In this document: positions 43,129 through 51,280 of the stretch, one piece after another
Layout of the letters: each line of letters opens with the position of its first letter
How positions within the stretch are numbered: position 1 is the stretch's first letter
IMG/VR virus record: IMGVR_UViG_3300046000_006837
Coordinates: 1-59,299 of that record
Source of the DNA: a virus
Strand: one strand, 5' to 3'
DNA length: 59,299 bases
The notes under the pieces: generated by a model
Seen by the model: only the letters and a program-made list of their open reading frames with translations
Database searches by the model: none
Told to the model about the DNA's origin: nothing
Program-made: the position numbers and the translations under genes

Positions 43129-43380
43129 ATGGAAACACCTTTAGAACATATTTTATATTGGGCAGAAACAAAGAAAGATCAATACAGTGCTTTATCAAAT
43201 GTATCGAATGATCCTTCTTTTCATTTGGGTAGACTAGACGTAATGTTGGAGTTAGTAGCTTTAATTTACAAAAAACTACCAGAAGAAAAAGAAATGATTG
43301 AAAATGCTTATGAAGATGGTAAAACAGGGAATGGTAGAGGTAGCCACTACTATGAATCCTTATTTAATCAAGATTCTTAA
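43129..43380 (+). CDS. Hypothetical protein (83 aa)
   Basis: ETPLEHILYWAETKKDQYSA, then RLDVMLELVALIYKKLPEEK: helical, acidic. The last + strand gene before the direction of transcription switches; its 3' end overlaps the convergent gene 43364-43729 by 17 nt. Confidence 0.7.
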   Translation: METPLEHILYWAETKKDQYSALSNVSNDPSFHLGRLDVMLELVALIYKKLPEEKEMIENAYEDGKTGNGRGSHYYESLFNQDS

Positions 43381-43729
43381 GCAAGTAAGTCGTTTGGTAT
43401 ATTAAACTTGCTATTTCGTCACAGGTATTCATCAAATAAGTATCTTTTGGAAGACTTTTAGATTTACTTTCAACATATTTACTTAACATATCAAAGTATT
43501 TTATAATATCTTCATCTGTTTTTATATTGTATATACTACCAGGGACTTTAATATCCTTAATGATTCCATATTTACCTTGATATGATTCTGCTAGTGTATC
43601 AACTAAATCAAGAATACTATCATAATAAGATTGCAGAGCTTTATGCTTGGCAAAAGAAGATGTTTGTAAATGATAAATTCTTGTTTGAGTACTAGAGTGT
43701 AGCAAAAATCCGATATATTCGTTTATCAT
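43364..43729 (-). CDS. DUF5856-like protein (121 aa)
   Basis: IYHLQTSSFAKHKALQSYYD with ILDLVDTLAESYQGKYGIIK matches the phage family DUF5856, helical with ferritin-like His/Glu spacing and unknown function. It is the promoter-distal end of the minus-strand block, or its own unit given the motif at 43740. Confidence 0.8.
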   Translation of the reverse strand: MINEYIGFLLHSSTQTRIYHLQTSSFAKHKALQSYYDSILDLVDTLAESYQGKYGIIKDIKVPGSIYNIKTDEDIIKYFDMLSKYVESKSKSLPKDTYLMNTCDEIASLIYQTTYLLKNLD

Positions 43730-43739
43730 AGTTTTTTCC

Positions 43740-43751
43740 TATAAATAGTGT
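43740..43751 (-). promoter_or_regulatory. Candidate late promoter element
   Basis: Minus-strand ACACTATTTATA lies 10 nt upstream of the ATG at 43729. The identical 12-mer precedes the gene at 46170, and a near copy precedes the adhesin gene at 50575. Confidence 0.5.
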
Positions 43752-43766
43752 GCTACAATACAAAAA

Positions 43767-44342
43767 TTAACTTCTCAGATAAAAATCCAATAGCCTAACC
43801 AATACTTCTTCGTGGTCTACACATGTTTCTTTATCCATTATACTATTCATGGAATCTATAGTGGTATCATAATCATCGGCATCAAAGTTTATTTTTAGCG
43901 TCTTTAACTTATGTACGACCATGGCATCCGGATCTTTCTCTTTAAACATTGAGTCTATGAACTTTCTGTTAAAACCTAGTAAGTCAATGTCCATTTCACT
44001 CTTTAGTATAATATCGAACTCTTCCTTTAGCATATCGTAATCCCATTCTCCGGAAAGTGCTATCTTATTGTCTGCTATGATGAAAGCTCTTTTTTTATCG
44101 TCAGTAAGGTGGGTAAGTCTTATTGTGGGAACCTCTTCAAGATTTAGATGCTTAGCTGCCATAAATCTTCCATGCCCAGCTATAATCTCGTTATCTTCGT
44201 CTATGATAATCGGATTAACAAAGCCAAATTCTGCTATGCTATTCGCAATCTTTTCTACTTGAGCTTCGCTATGTATTCTCGAGTTATAATTTGATTCTTT
44301 TATTTCCTCAATGTCAAAAATTTCTATATTTAATTTACTCAT
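43767..44342 (-). CDS. ParB-like nuclease domain protein B (191 aa)
   Basis: NSRIHSEAQVEKIANSIAEF, GFVNPIIIDEDNEIIAGHGR and FMAAKHLNLEEVPTIRL give the ParB/Srx N-terminal domain, with the GHGR box at about residues 56-59. The C-terminal 100 residues lack the usual ParB DNA-binding helix. The start at 44342 overlaps the upstream paralogue by 8 nt. In phages such proteins sit beside terminase genes. Role unknown. Confidence 0.87.
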   Translation of the reverse strand: MSKLNIEIFDIEEIKESNYNSRIHSEAQVEKIANSIAEFGFVNPIIIDEDNEIIAGHGRFMAAKHLNLEEVPTIRLTHLTDDKKRAFIIADNKIALSGEWDYDMLKEEFDIILKSEMDIDLLGFNRKFIDSMFKEKDPDAMVVHKLKTLKINFDADDYDTTIDSMNSIMDKETCVDHEEVLVRLLDFYLRS

Positions 44343-44949
44343 GGTGTCTTTCATTATAGTGTTCAATCAATAATCTTATAACTTCTGCGTTAGCTTTTAT
44401 GTCGTTCTCATTCATTACCGTCTTGAATTTCTTCATCATGTTCGTATAATCTTCTATGTTATAGGAGAAGACAATGCTTTTTTTATTTTTAGATGCAGGA
44501 GAAGATTCAGATTTAGTCGCAGATAAGATGTCGTCATCATTTTGGAAAGATTCATTTAACATTTCAAAATCCTCATAATCAAATCCCATGGCCATTGCAT
44601 CTATGTCAACAGAATTGAGATACTCTAATTCATCGCTTAATTTTGTATAATCCCATTCACCTAATTCTGTTAGTTTGTTATCTGCTATGGAGTAGGCTCT
44701 TATTTGATCATCTGTTAAATTTTCAATGCGGATAGATGGAATGGAATCTATATGTAATGCCTTAGCTGCCAGGAATCGAGCATGTCCAGCAATAATCATG
44801 TTTTTCTTATCAATGAGGATAGGAATGTTAAATCCGAACTCTGTGATGCTCTTCATTAATTTTGCTATCTGTTCATCCGGATGTATCTTACTGTTTCTTG
44901 GATTCTCTGATAATCTATTTACATCTATATATTCAATCTTATTCTTCAT
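44335..44949 (-). CDS. ParB-like nuclease domain protein A (204 aa)
   Basis: Paralogue of the protein at 43767: PRNSKIHPDEQIAKLMKSIT, GFNIPILIDKKNMIIAGHAR with FLAAKALHIDSIPSIRI. GHAR replaces GHGR. It has a longer C-terminal tail (about residues 120-204). Overlapping genes suggest coupled translation and perhaps a heterodimer. Confidence 0.87.
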   Translation of the reverse strand: MKNKIEYIDVNRLSENPRNSKIHPDEQIAKLMKSITEFGFNIPILIDKKNMIIAGHARFLAAKALHIDSIPSIRIENLTDDQIRAYSIADNKLTELGEWDYTKLSDELEYLNSVDIDAMAMGFDYEDFEMLNESFQNDDDILSATKSESSPASKNKKSIVFSYNIEDYTNMMKKFKTVMNENDIKANAEVIRLLIEHYNERHHE

Positions 44950-45256
44950 CTTTTAATGTTTGGGCTCTCCGTTGTCTATATATTTCTTTATCTTTTCTTT
45001 CTTCATATTTTTTTAAAGCTCTTATGTTTCCACTTTTAGCTTCTTCAAATAGTTTCATGTCTATAACGTAGTCTGCTTTATCTATTCCTTTCTTGTATGC
45101 TCTATATACTTCACTATTCTTATTGTAAAATTCATCTGTAAATGATTTCATATCAGATGTAGGAATATCTAATACATTCATTATTTTTTCTAATGAGTAT
45201 CCTAATGTTCCTACGCCTACTATTCTTCTTAGGAAGTCTTCATCATTATAATTCAT
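44939..45256 (-). CDS. Terminase small subunit-like protein (105 aa)
   Basis: N-terminal helix-turn-helix-like segment (GTLGYSLEKIMNVLDIPTSD), then YRAYKKGIDKADYVIDMKLF and EEAKSGNIRALKKYEER. The 'LFEEAKSGNIRALKKY' pattern is frequent in small terminase subunits, which recognise phage DNA for packaging. No large subunit is in the window, so the call is moderate. Confidence 0.65.
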   Translation of the reverse strand: MNYNDEDFLRRIVGVGTLGYSLEKIMNVLDIPTSDMKSFTDEFYNKNSEVYRAYKKGIDKADYVIDMKLFEEAKSGNIRALKKYEERKDKEIYRQRRAQTLKDEE

Positions 45257-45777
45257 GTTTCTGGGTTTATGGATTGGTTTCTTAAATCTTTGTTCTTTAC
45301 TCTTTCTTTATATGCTTTTTTCATTTTCATTGATTCATTCTTTGATTCTTCCCATTGTGCTCCTAGTATCTGATGCATCCATTTCCAATAATCCCCGCCC
45401 TTTTTTTTGACTAGCCATTTCTCATACTCCGATCTCCTCAATACATCCTCTTTCCTACATTCCTTGATAAAGACATCATAAATGAATGCTTCATCTTTTT
45501 TCATCTTTTCATGTCTTCCGAATGGGAAATAATAATACATGGCATCAATTAGAAAATAAATTCTATCTGCGGAAGAGATGTCATTAAATGTTTTAGAATC
45601 TACGACAAATGCAAACAATCCTTTAATAGCATTTAGATGTAGTTTATCCCTGCGACGAATTAACCTGTCACTATAATCAGCACCCTCTTCTGCTATAATC
45701 TGTAAGTATTTATGAAAGTTGTCTAAATCTTTTCGTAAATATCTTCTCAAATAATCAGTAATGATAATACCACTCAT
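45253..45777 (-). CDS. Hypothetical protein (174 aa)
   Basis: Basic C-terminus with ESKNESMKMKKAYKERVKNK and many Tyr/Arg/Asp in the middle (YYYFPFGRHEKMKKDEAFIY). Overlaps the terminase-like gene by 4 nt. No family recognised; a packaging or head accessory role is possible from context. Confidence 0.7.
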   Translation of the reverse strand: MSGIIITDYLRRYLRKDLDNFHKYLQIIAEEGADYSDRLIRRRDKLHLNAIKGLFAFVVDSKTFNDISSADRIYFLIDAMYYYFPFGRHEKMKKDEAFIYDVFIKECRKEDVLRRSEYEKWLVKKKGGDYWKWMHQILGAQWEESKNESMKMKKAYKERVKNKDLRNQSINPET

Positions 45778-45783
45778 GTAAAA

Positions 45784-46170
45784 CTATTTTTTAAATCTTC
45801 TGAAAAAACTTAGTGTAGCATCTTTTAATTTATGTAATATAGATTTTTCTGCATTGGAAAAGTTTTCCTGAACCATTCTTGGATTGCTTTTGATAACTTT
45901 ATCCGGGTCTATTTTAATATTGCATGAATTTTGTCTTTCATATTTAATTGCGTGAACTATCCTTGATACACTGTCGGTAACTATAACTCGGTCTCCTTGC
46001 GAAGTATTTAGATTGAGCTTATACACGTGCTCTGAAGGTATTGTAGTTCTAAATCCCGAAGCGTCCTCTCTTGTCTTATTTACAGGAGATGCTTTCTTTT
46101 TATTTTTAACTTCTTGATCCGTCTTTACTTCTTTTTGCGAATCTATTTCTGTTTTCCTAGGTCTGCCCAT
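45784..46170 (-). CDS. Basic hypothetical protein (128 aa)
   Basis: Starts MGRPRKTEIDSQKEVKTDQE (AT-hook-like GRPRK), with a short beta part (VYKLNLNTSQGDRVIVTDSV) and a basic C-terminal end (FFRRFKK). Could bind DNA. First gene behind the candidate late promoter at 46187. Confidence 0.7.
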   Translation of the reverse strand: MGRPRKTEIDSQKEVKTDQEVKNKKKASPVNKTREDASGFRTTIPSEHVYKLNLNTSQGDRVIVTDSVSRIVHAIKYERQNSCNIKIDPDKVIKSNPRMVQENFSNAEKSILHKLKDATLSFFRRFKK

Positions 46171-46186
46171 AATTACAGCGTTTTAT

Positions 46187-46198
46187 TATAAATAGTGT
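46187..46198 (-). promoter_or_regulatory. Candidate late promoter element
   Basis: Minus-strand ACACTATTTATA lies 16 nt upstream of the ATG at 46170, identical to the element at 43740. Confidence 0.5.
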
Positions 46199-46236
46199 TA
46201 TTTTGCTATAAACTTACTTTTTTATATAATTACACA

Positions 46237-46914
46237 TTAATAACGATTATTTGGTATCGGTTTTATGTTGTAATATAATTCTAAGTCTTTCTCCGCCAAA
46301 CATTTAATTAAGTTCTTAGATCCTTCGCTATGACTTAATTTATGGGAATCAGATGTATTCAATCTCTTTAATTCGGTAAATGGTATATTTAATTTATTGC
46401 ATATATCCCTAAAGTCCTCATCTAAAAATTCTGTCCGTCCTATAAAATTAATTGGCTTATCTATCCATGATATTTGAGTTACATGACTATCCATTATATT
46501 TTCATTTATAGTAGGATAAAACCAAAAATCATTTAGTAATTGAATTATCATTACATGCTTCTCGTGCAACGTTCCATTTACAGGTTCCGGGAGTGAATTG
46601 TCCTCTGTTAAAATCAATCCCAAACTTTTTTTTGCTAGCTCGCTGTCCTCATCCCATGAATAATTTAAAAGATCTGAATAATATGATTTGTACCACTGGT
46701 AAGGTTCGCGTATGAAAGTGAATTTGTAATAAGAGTTCCATACTGTATGACCATGTTCTTCTAATAACTGTGAGCATGTGTCGTGTCCATACGGAGGTTT
46801 ATCCCCTGATGAAATACAATCCGGGTCGACTTCTTTTAAATAGGTCTCTACACTAGTTGAACCAGTTTTGGGAATTCTTATGAAAATACATTTATATTTA
46901 TGAGATATAATCAT
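46237..46914 (-). CDS. Sulfotransferase-like protein (225 aa)
   Basis: The 5'-phosphosulfate loop RIPKTGSTS (13-21) and the later FIREPYQWYKSYY (67-79) fit the sulfotransferase family 2 fold that transfers sulfate from PAPS to sugars. The ATG at 46914 places the P-loop at the usual depth; an ATG at 46935 is possible. It lies on the virion side near glycosyltransferases, so glycan sulfation is inferred. Confidence 0.83.
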   Translation of the reverse strand: MIISHKYKCIFIRIPKTGSTSVETYLKEVDPDCISSGDKPPYGHDTCSQLLEEHGHTVWNSYYKFTFIREPYQWYKSYYSDLLNYSWDEDSELAKKSLGLILTEDNSLPEPVNGTLHEKHVMIIQLLNDFWFYPTINENIMDSHVTQISWIDKPINFIGRTEFLDEDFRDICNKLNIPFTELKRLNTSDSHKLSHSEGSKNLIKCLAEKDLELYYNIKPIPNNRY

Positions 46915-46962
46915 GACATATAGATCTATAAACAATTATTTAACGTAAAAATGAAAAAATAG

Positions 46963-46993
46963 TTGCGTAAGTGAATTGTTTTTACTATATTTG
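46963..46993 (+). promoter_or_regulatory. Promoter of the YopX-like gene
   Basis: TTG (in agttgcgta) lies 20 bp before box TATATTTG (46986-46993), on the plus strand within the minus-strand block. Confidence 0.75.
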
Positions 46994-47026
46994 CGCTTAT
47001 TATTTATTTTTAAACATGAACATACT

Positions 47027-47605
47027 ATGGAGACTATTTTTAGACTGAGGTTTAGAGCGGAAAAAAGTTTTGCGGAATTAAAGAAAGGTGAAATTATTGA
47101 AGTATTTGAAAACATATTCGATACCGACAACAAAGATTTAGGATATGTCTATGCGGGAACACCTAGAGGATTCTCTCTTGAGTCCTGTGATGCGTGGACG
47201 GGCTTTAGAGACTCTCTAGGGAATCGAATCTATGAAAATGATAACATACTAAGTAGATCCCTTGGAGACGATTACAAGCTATATATAAGGCTAGAAAGGG
47301 TAAGATGGAATCCGGTAACTCTTCAATTTTTCTGCGGGGACTATCCATTATATAGGTACCAAGAAATTAAAAGATTAAATATCATTAGTAACATAACAAA
47401 AGATAAACTTAATGAGATACAAAAGATTTTAGGAAATGATTTCTCGAATGAAGATCTAACTCATTTAATATGCCCTTTTGAAGTAATGGGGAATATCTAT
47501 GACCTGTCAAAAGATATAGACGGCAAAGAAGATAACTTCTACCTGCCGCCAAGTAAAAAAATAAGAAATCCAAAAAAATCAGAAACGTATGACCCGGTTG
47601 TTTAA
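47027..47605 (+). CDS. YopX-like protein (192 aa)
   Basis: The AWTGFRDSLGNRIYENDNI block (56-74) is the YopX signature (TGl.D.nG..IyegDiv), found in phage and plasmid proteins of unknown role. A C-terminal domain of about 110 residues lacks a match. It is the only plus-strand gene among the virion genes, with an early-type promoter, so it was probably inserted. Convergent with the amidase gene (4-nt overlap). Confidence 0.82.
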   Translation: METIFRLRFRAEKSFAELKKGEIIEVFENIFDTDNKDLGYVYAGTPRGFSLESCDAWTGFRDSLGNRIYENDNILSRSLGDDYKLYIRLERVRWNPVTLQFFCGDYPLYRYQEIKRLNIISNITKDKLNEIQKILGNDFSNEDLTHLICPFEVMGNIYDLSKDIDGKEDNFYLPPSKKIRNPKKSETYDPVV

Positions 47606-48486
47606 ATGCTTTTTATCATGTCAATCATTTCATCCTGCGGGAAAATATCCCATTTGCCGGACATGATAACGTTTGTATGAGAGAATACACCTTTTACAAG
47701 ACCTTTCTTTACATCATCCTTATAATCTAATGCTACGAATGGGTCTTGTGAATTAAAGTAAGTGTATAATCCTCCTTTTAAATCAATAGAGTGATCATTA
47801 GATATTTTTATAAGTAATTTTTTCAATGAAGATATTTGATTGTCAGAATATTTATGGAAATATCTAAATCCTCTAAAATCTTTTTTCAATGTGACTACTT
47901 GACTAGGATCTACTTCTCTTTTAGTGTATGTATAAAATTTAGTTCCTTCTTTTGTCAAGTATCCAAAATTACATAATTCAATTCCTACAGACCTAGAGTG
48001 CATATAAGTAGCTCCGATTCCTAAATGATATGCGTAATATTCTTTAGGGAAAGCCTCCACAATTACGCCGTCGTATTTATGTGAAACATTTGTAACATTC
48101 TGCCCACCGATAACATATTGAGTTCCTATTCTACCTCTAGTATCCGCGGTCCATCCATGAATAACATTGTACGGATTATCCCATCCTGCTGTGTGATGTA
48201 AAAATATATACTCTTTTTTTGTTTCTGTCTTTATATACTCTTTGTCAGGCATGTGTCTCCGGTCAATAACTAAATCTCCGGATACTTCTACTCTACTTAA
48301 AAAATCGGTAGTTAGCTCTCCTTCAAAAATAAGATTAACGGTATAATTATCTAATTTTCCGTCGGGGTAAACTTCATTATTTCTTTGTATATTCTTTACC
48401 GCAGCTTCTGTCAACGGATCATATTGTCCAGTTTTACTAAATCCAAAATACTCTTGAATCCTTTTTATTAAATCCATGTCTTGCAT
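47602..48486 (-). CDS. N-acetylmuramoyl-L-alanine amidase with peptidoglycan-binding domain (294 aa)
   Basis: The N-terminal 60 residues form a peptidoglycan-binding fold (FGFSKTGQYDPLTEAAVKNI). The Amidase_2 domain follows: IFLHHTAG (H97, H98), RIGTQYVIGG, YHLG, SVGIELCNFG (E170), and a late FSHTNV...GKWDIFP with the second His and the Asp. It cuts cell-wall peptides, as an endolysin or virion enzyme. No signal peptide. The longer frame starts at a TTG, so the ATG at 48486 is used. Confidence 0.9.
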   Translation of the reverse strand: MQDMDLIKRIQEYFGFSKTGQYDPLTEAAVKNIQRNNEVYPDGKLDNYTVNLIFEGELTTDFLSRVEVSGDLVIDRRHMPDKEYIKTETKKEYIFLHHTAGWDNPYNVIHGWTADTRGRIGTQYVIGGQNVTNVSHKYDGVIVEAFPKEYYAYHLGIGATYMHSRSVGIELCNFGYLTKEGTKFYTYTKREVDPSQVVTLKKDFRGFRYFHKYSDNQISSLKKLLIKISNDHSIDLKGGLYTYFNSQDPFVALDYKDDVKKGLVKGVFSHTNVIMSGKWDIFPQDEMIDMIKSI

Positions 48487-48527
48487 TTTATTACATTGTT
48501 TTAATCCCAAAAAATATATACAACATC

Positions 48528-49061
48528 TTATTTCTTTCCTATCGACATGGCAGCACCAACTAACCTGCCAATACCTCCAACTTTTCCACTCTTAGGTTTT
48601 CTGCTGTAATATCCTTCATCTGTCTTTTTAAATGCATTAGAATCATTTTCTAATTCATTTGACATGTATTGACATAGGGTTGTCATGTAATCATGAGCTT
48701 TAGTTATTTTAGATTCAACCCATTCCGGTAAATCATCTCTTTCATTTATCATCTTGTGAATCTCTAAAGCATATTTCATAATGTCTTTAGCTTGATTTTT
48801 TGCCATTCTACCTTCTTCTGCATTTTCTCCATCATTAGGTTTTACATCTGGCATTACATTTTCTTTTTTCATGTTTAATAATTCTCTTAGTTCATCAATA
48901 TCTTCTTTTGTCAATTTAGTATATTTATCGACTTCTTTATCGGACATGTCTTTAGCTGCATCTTCTACGTTCTTTCCTACATCTGCTGCGGACATTTTCT
49001 TATCTTTATAGGCTTTTACTATTTGAAAGAATTTTTGCTGTTTTTCTGATTTTGATGGCAT
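48528..49061 (-). CDS. DUF3008-like head or scaffold-associated protein (177 aa)
   Basis: The start PSKSEKQQKFFQIVKAYKDK followed by VGKNVEDAAKDMSDKEV is the DUF3008 pattern; the later DLPEWVESKITKAHDYMTTL segment is typical of phage proteins near head or scaffold genes. Basic Gly-rich C-terminus. Virion-associated function is inferred. Confidence 0.75.
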   Translation of the reverse strand: MPSKSEKQQKFFQIVKAYKDKKMSAADVGKNVEDAAKDMSDKEVDKYTKLTKEDIDELRELLNMKKENVMPDVKPNDGENAEEGRMAKNQAKDIMKYALEIHKMINERDDLPEWVESKITKAHDYMTTLCQYMSNELENDSNAFKKTDEGYYSRKPKSGKVGGIGRLVGAAMSIGKK

Positions 49062-49071
49062 TTTGTTTTGT

Positions 49072-49473
49072 TTATTCGTTTATTAAATCCCAAGTTTGTG
49101 TATCTTCATTCCATTCATATATGTTTCCATCGTTAGGATATGGTATAGGTGATTCCCATAAACAAGAGAATTCATTTAGTATCCACGATGGGAATGGTTT
49201 TGGTGGGATAAATGCATCTCTTTCTTCATCGTAATAATACCCAATTCCTGCGTAGTTTTTTCGGAATGCTTTAGTTTGGTCTTCGGATGGTTCATTGGTT
49301 ATTGGATTTAAATGAATTCCACCAATTGTATTGTATGAAGTTCTTTTCACGATACAATTATATATAGATGCATACGATTTTTCAGGATTATCTCCACTAA
49401 TGAGATAATCCTCGTCAGCTCCTACGATAACTTGATATACTATATTATTAGTCAAAAGTGCGTAATGTGCCAT
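49072..49473 (-). CDS. Adhesin-linked small protein, YAGIGYYYDE family copy 1 (133 aa)
   Basis: Starts MAHYALLTNNIVYQVIVGAD and contains KNYAGIGYYYDEERDAFIPP and PFPSWILNEFSCLWESPIPY. Related short virion proteins are frequent in marine phages, role unknown. The second copy (56379) also directly follows a glycine-rich adhesin gene, so it probably helps fold or dock the adhesin. Confidence 0.8.
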   Translation of the reverse strand: MAHYALLTNNIVYQVIVGADEDYLISGDNPEKSYASIYNCIVKRTSYNTIGGIHLNPITNEPSEDQTKAFRKNYAGIGYYYDEERDAFIPPKPFPSWILNEFSCLWESPIPYPNDGNIYEWNEDTQTWDLINE

Positions 49474-49474
49474 G

Positions 49475-50575
49475 TTATAAAAATGCTACTAATCCTGAAG
49501 TTCTTATTTCTACAGCAGTATACAACCCGTCCGTATAAGTTACTGCATTTGTCTGCGCTCCACCTGTTAATGAAATTGTTGCTCTGCTTGTTAACCATCT
49601 AATTATTACTACGCCGGAACCTCCATTGCCAGCTGAACCCGGAACACTACCATTAAAACCACCGCCTTCACCTCCATTGCCAGTGTTAGCAGTCCCAGGG
49701 GAACCCGGTGGTGAAGCTGTGGCTACCCCTCCTGCCCCTCCTACTGCTCTTGTTACTGAAGTTCCTGTTATACTGGAAGCTACACCGATCCCTCCGTTTA
49801 TCCCAGATCCGGCAGATCCAGCACCACCACCACCACCGCCTGAATTAGCAAGTCCCGAAGCACCTGCATTTCCCTGACTTGGACTTGTCGAGGGAACGTT
49901 GCCAGCAGCTCCACCACCGGAGGGTCCGTTACCACCACCGCCAGACCCACCCGATCTTGCACTACCACCACCACCAGCGGATGTAATTTGTCCGTAGGTA
50001 GAAGGGCTTCCATCACCAGCTGAATTATTGACACCACCCGCGCCTACTGTAACAAGGTATATTACTCCTTTTTCAATAACTTGACTTGATAGTAATCGAT
50101 AACCTCCAGCACCTCCTCCTCCACCCCGAGTGGCATTAGGTCCGCTACCTCCTCCTCCAATAATAAGAAAATCTACAGAAACAAAACCCCTTGATCCAAA
50201 GTTAACCCAGATGTTAGAGTAAGAATCGTACCATTCCGGATTTCCTGTTGAAGTATTGAATCTTATATACCCATCAAAATTACTGACTGGTCTTTGTGCC
50301 GTTGTTCCTACGGGTATTTTTAATACTGATGTTGTATCTAATGAGAATATAGATTCGTTAAATGTAAAAGAACCTGATGCAGTTGTTGCTTTAATTCCTC
50401 CCCGTATAGATGCACTTCCTGTTACCACCAATTTTGAAGTAGGATTACTAGTTCCTATCCCTACATTACCTGTGTTTGAGACAAATAGGTACGTTTTATT
50501 TACCCTTAATGGACTTGCCGCTAAACTTGATGATATGGATAAAGAACCTGTTAATTCTATTTGATCTATTCTCAT
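49475..50575 (-). CDS. Glycine-rich tail adhesin 1 (366 aa)
   Basis: N-terminal segments with GNVGIGTSNPTSKLVVTGSA (trimeric fibre repeat), then GTTAQRPVSNFDGYIRFNTS, then about 170 residues of poly-glycine-type loops (about 143-330), ending with VVIIRW. The glycine-rich region resembles the polyglycine-II receptor-binding domain of T2/S16-type adhesins. It follows the candidate late promoter at 50593. Confidence 0.85.
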   Translation of the reverse strand: MRIDQIELTGSLSISSSLAASPLRVNKTYLFVSNTGNVGIGTSNPTSKLVVTGSASIRGGIKATTASGSFTFNESIFSLDTTSVLKIPVGTTAQRPVSNFDGYIRFNTSTGNPEWYDSYSNIWVNFGSRGFVSVDFLIIGGGGSGPNATRGGGGGAGGYRLLSSQVIEKGVIYLVTVGAGGVNNSAGDGSPSTYGQITSAGGGGSARSGGSGGGGNGPSGGGAAGNVPSTSPSQGNAGASGLANSGGGGGGAGSAGSGINGGIGVASSITGTSVTRAVGGAGGVATASPPGSPGTANTGNGGEGGGFNGSVPGSAGNGGSGVVIIRWLTSRATISLTGGAQTNAVTYTDGLYTAVEIRTSGLVAFL

Positions 50576-50592
50576 TACTTATCTGTTATTAC

Positions 50593-50603
50593 TTATAAAT
50601 ATG
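50593..50603 (-). promoter_or_regulatory. Candidate late promoter element
   Basis: Minus-strand ACATATTTATA, a near copy of the elements at 43740 and 46187, 17 nt upstream of the adhesin ATG. Confidence 0.45.
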
Positions 50604-50614
50604 TAGTAACTAAT

Positions 50615-51280
50615 TTAAATGTTATATTTCTCCATGTATATTTTAGTGTCATTATCCAGGATGTTATTAAATGTCGATGATGATAATGTCTGTGAGAATG
50701 GTGATGCTTTTATGTTTTTGAATGTATAGACTTTTCCTCCATTGCTTAGTACATGTTTTGTTAGGTAATCATCGCCGAACCATATTTTTAATTCATTTGG
50801 GATGTCTGTCCATGTATATCTATGTAATATGAAGAAGCATCCCCACCCGGTTCCTCTACCTTCATTGTCTGTTAAATATATTTTATTGGATGTTGGTTCT
50901 TCTATGTAACATGATGTTGATACTCCATAAATGCTAGTATATATGTCTTTATTATCTTGATGTGTTTTTATTATGTTCTGTAATGTTTTTTTAGATGTTA
51001 TATGGAAGTCATCATTTACTATCATTAAGTGTTTCCCGCGGGCTTCTAATGCGCCTAAGTTCCATGCCGGGTTTACATATATATTTTCATCTTGTGGATA
51101 GTATTTTATTTTAGGACTTATGTTTAATATGTTTTGTTTTATTGTTTGTTTGAATGTTATGTCATTGTCTATTAGAATGATTTCTTTTATTTGAGGTTCC
51201 CCGCTGAAAATTAGCATGGTCTTATAAAAGTTTTCTAAATTGCATTTCCATAATGTAGGAATGATTACGCTATAAGTCAT
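50615..51280 (-). CDS. Glycosyltransferase family 2-like protein (221 aa)
   Basis: GT-A start TYSVIIPTLWKCNLENFYKT, LIDNDIT, then GALEARGKHLMIVNDDFHIT with the metal-binding D-D (VNDDF) and RGTGWGCFFILHRYTW. Shorter than many GT2 enzymes and without membrane segments. It probably transfers a sugar onto a virion or surface target. Overlaps the next gene by 11 nt. Confidence 0.82.
   Translation of the reverse strand: MTYSVIIPTLWKCNLENFYKTMLIFSGEPQIKEIILIDNDITFKQTIKQNILNISPKIKYYPQDENIYVNPAWNLGALEARGKHLMIVNDDFHITSKKTLQNIIKTHQDNKDIYTSIYGVSTSCYIEEPTSNKIYLTDNEGRGTGWGCFFILHRYTWTDIPNELKIWFGDDYLTKHVLSNGGKVYTFKNIKASPFSQTLSSSTFNNILDNDTKIYMEKYNI

Noticed and set aside
49626-49877. Proline-rich plus-strand ORFs at 49626 and 56853
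   Set aside because: They are antisense shadows of the glycine-rich adhesin genes (Gly codons read as Pro).
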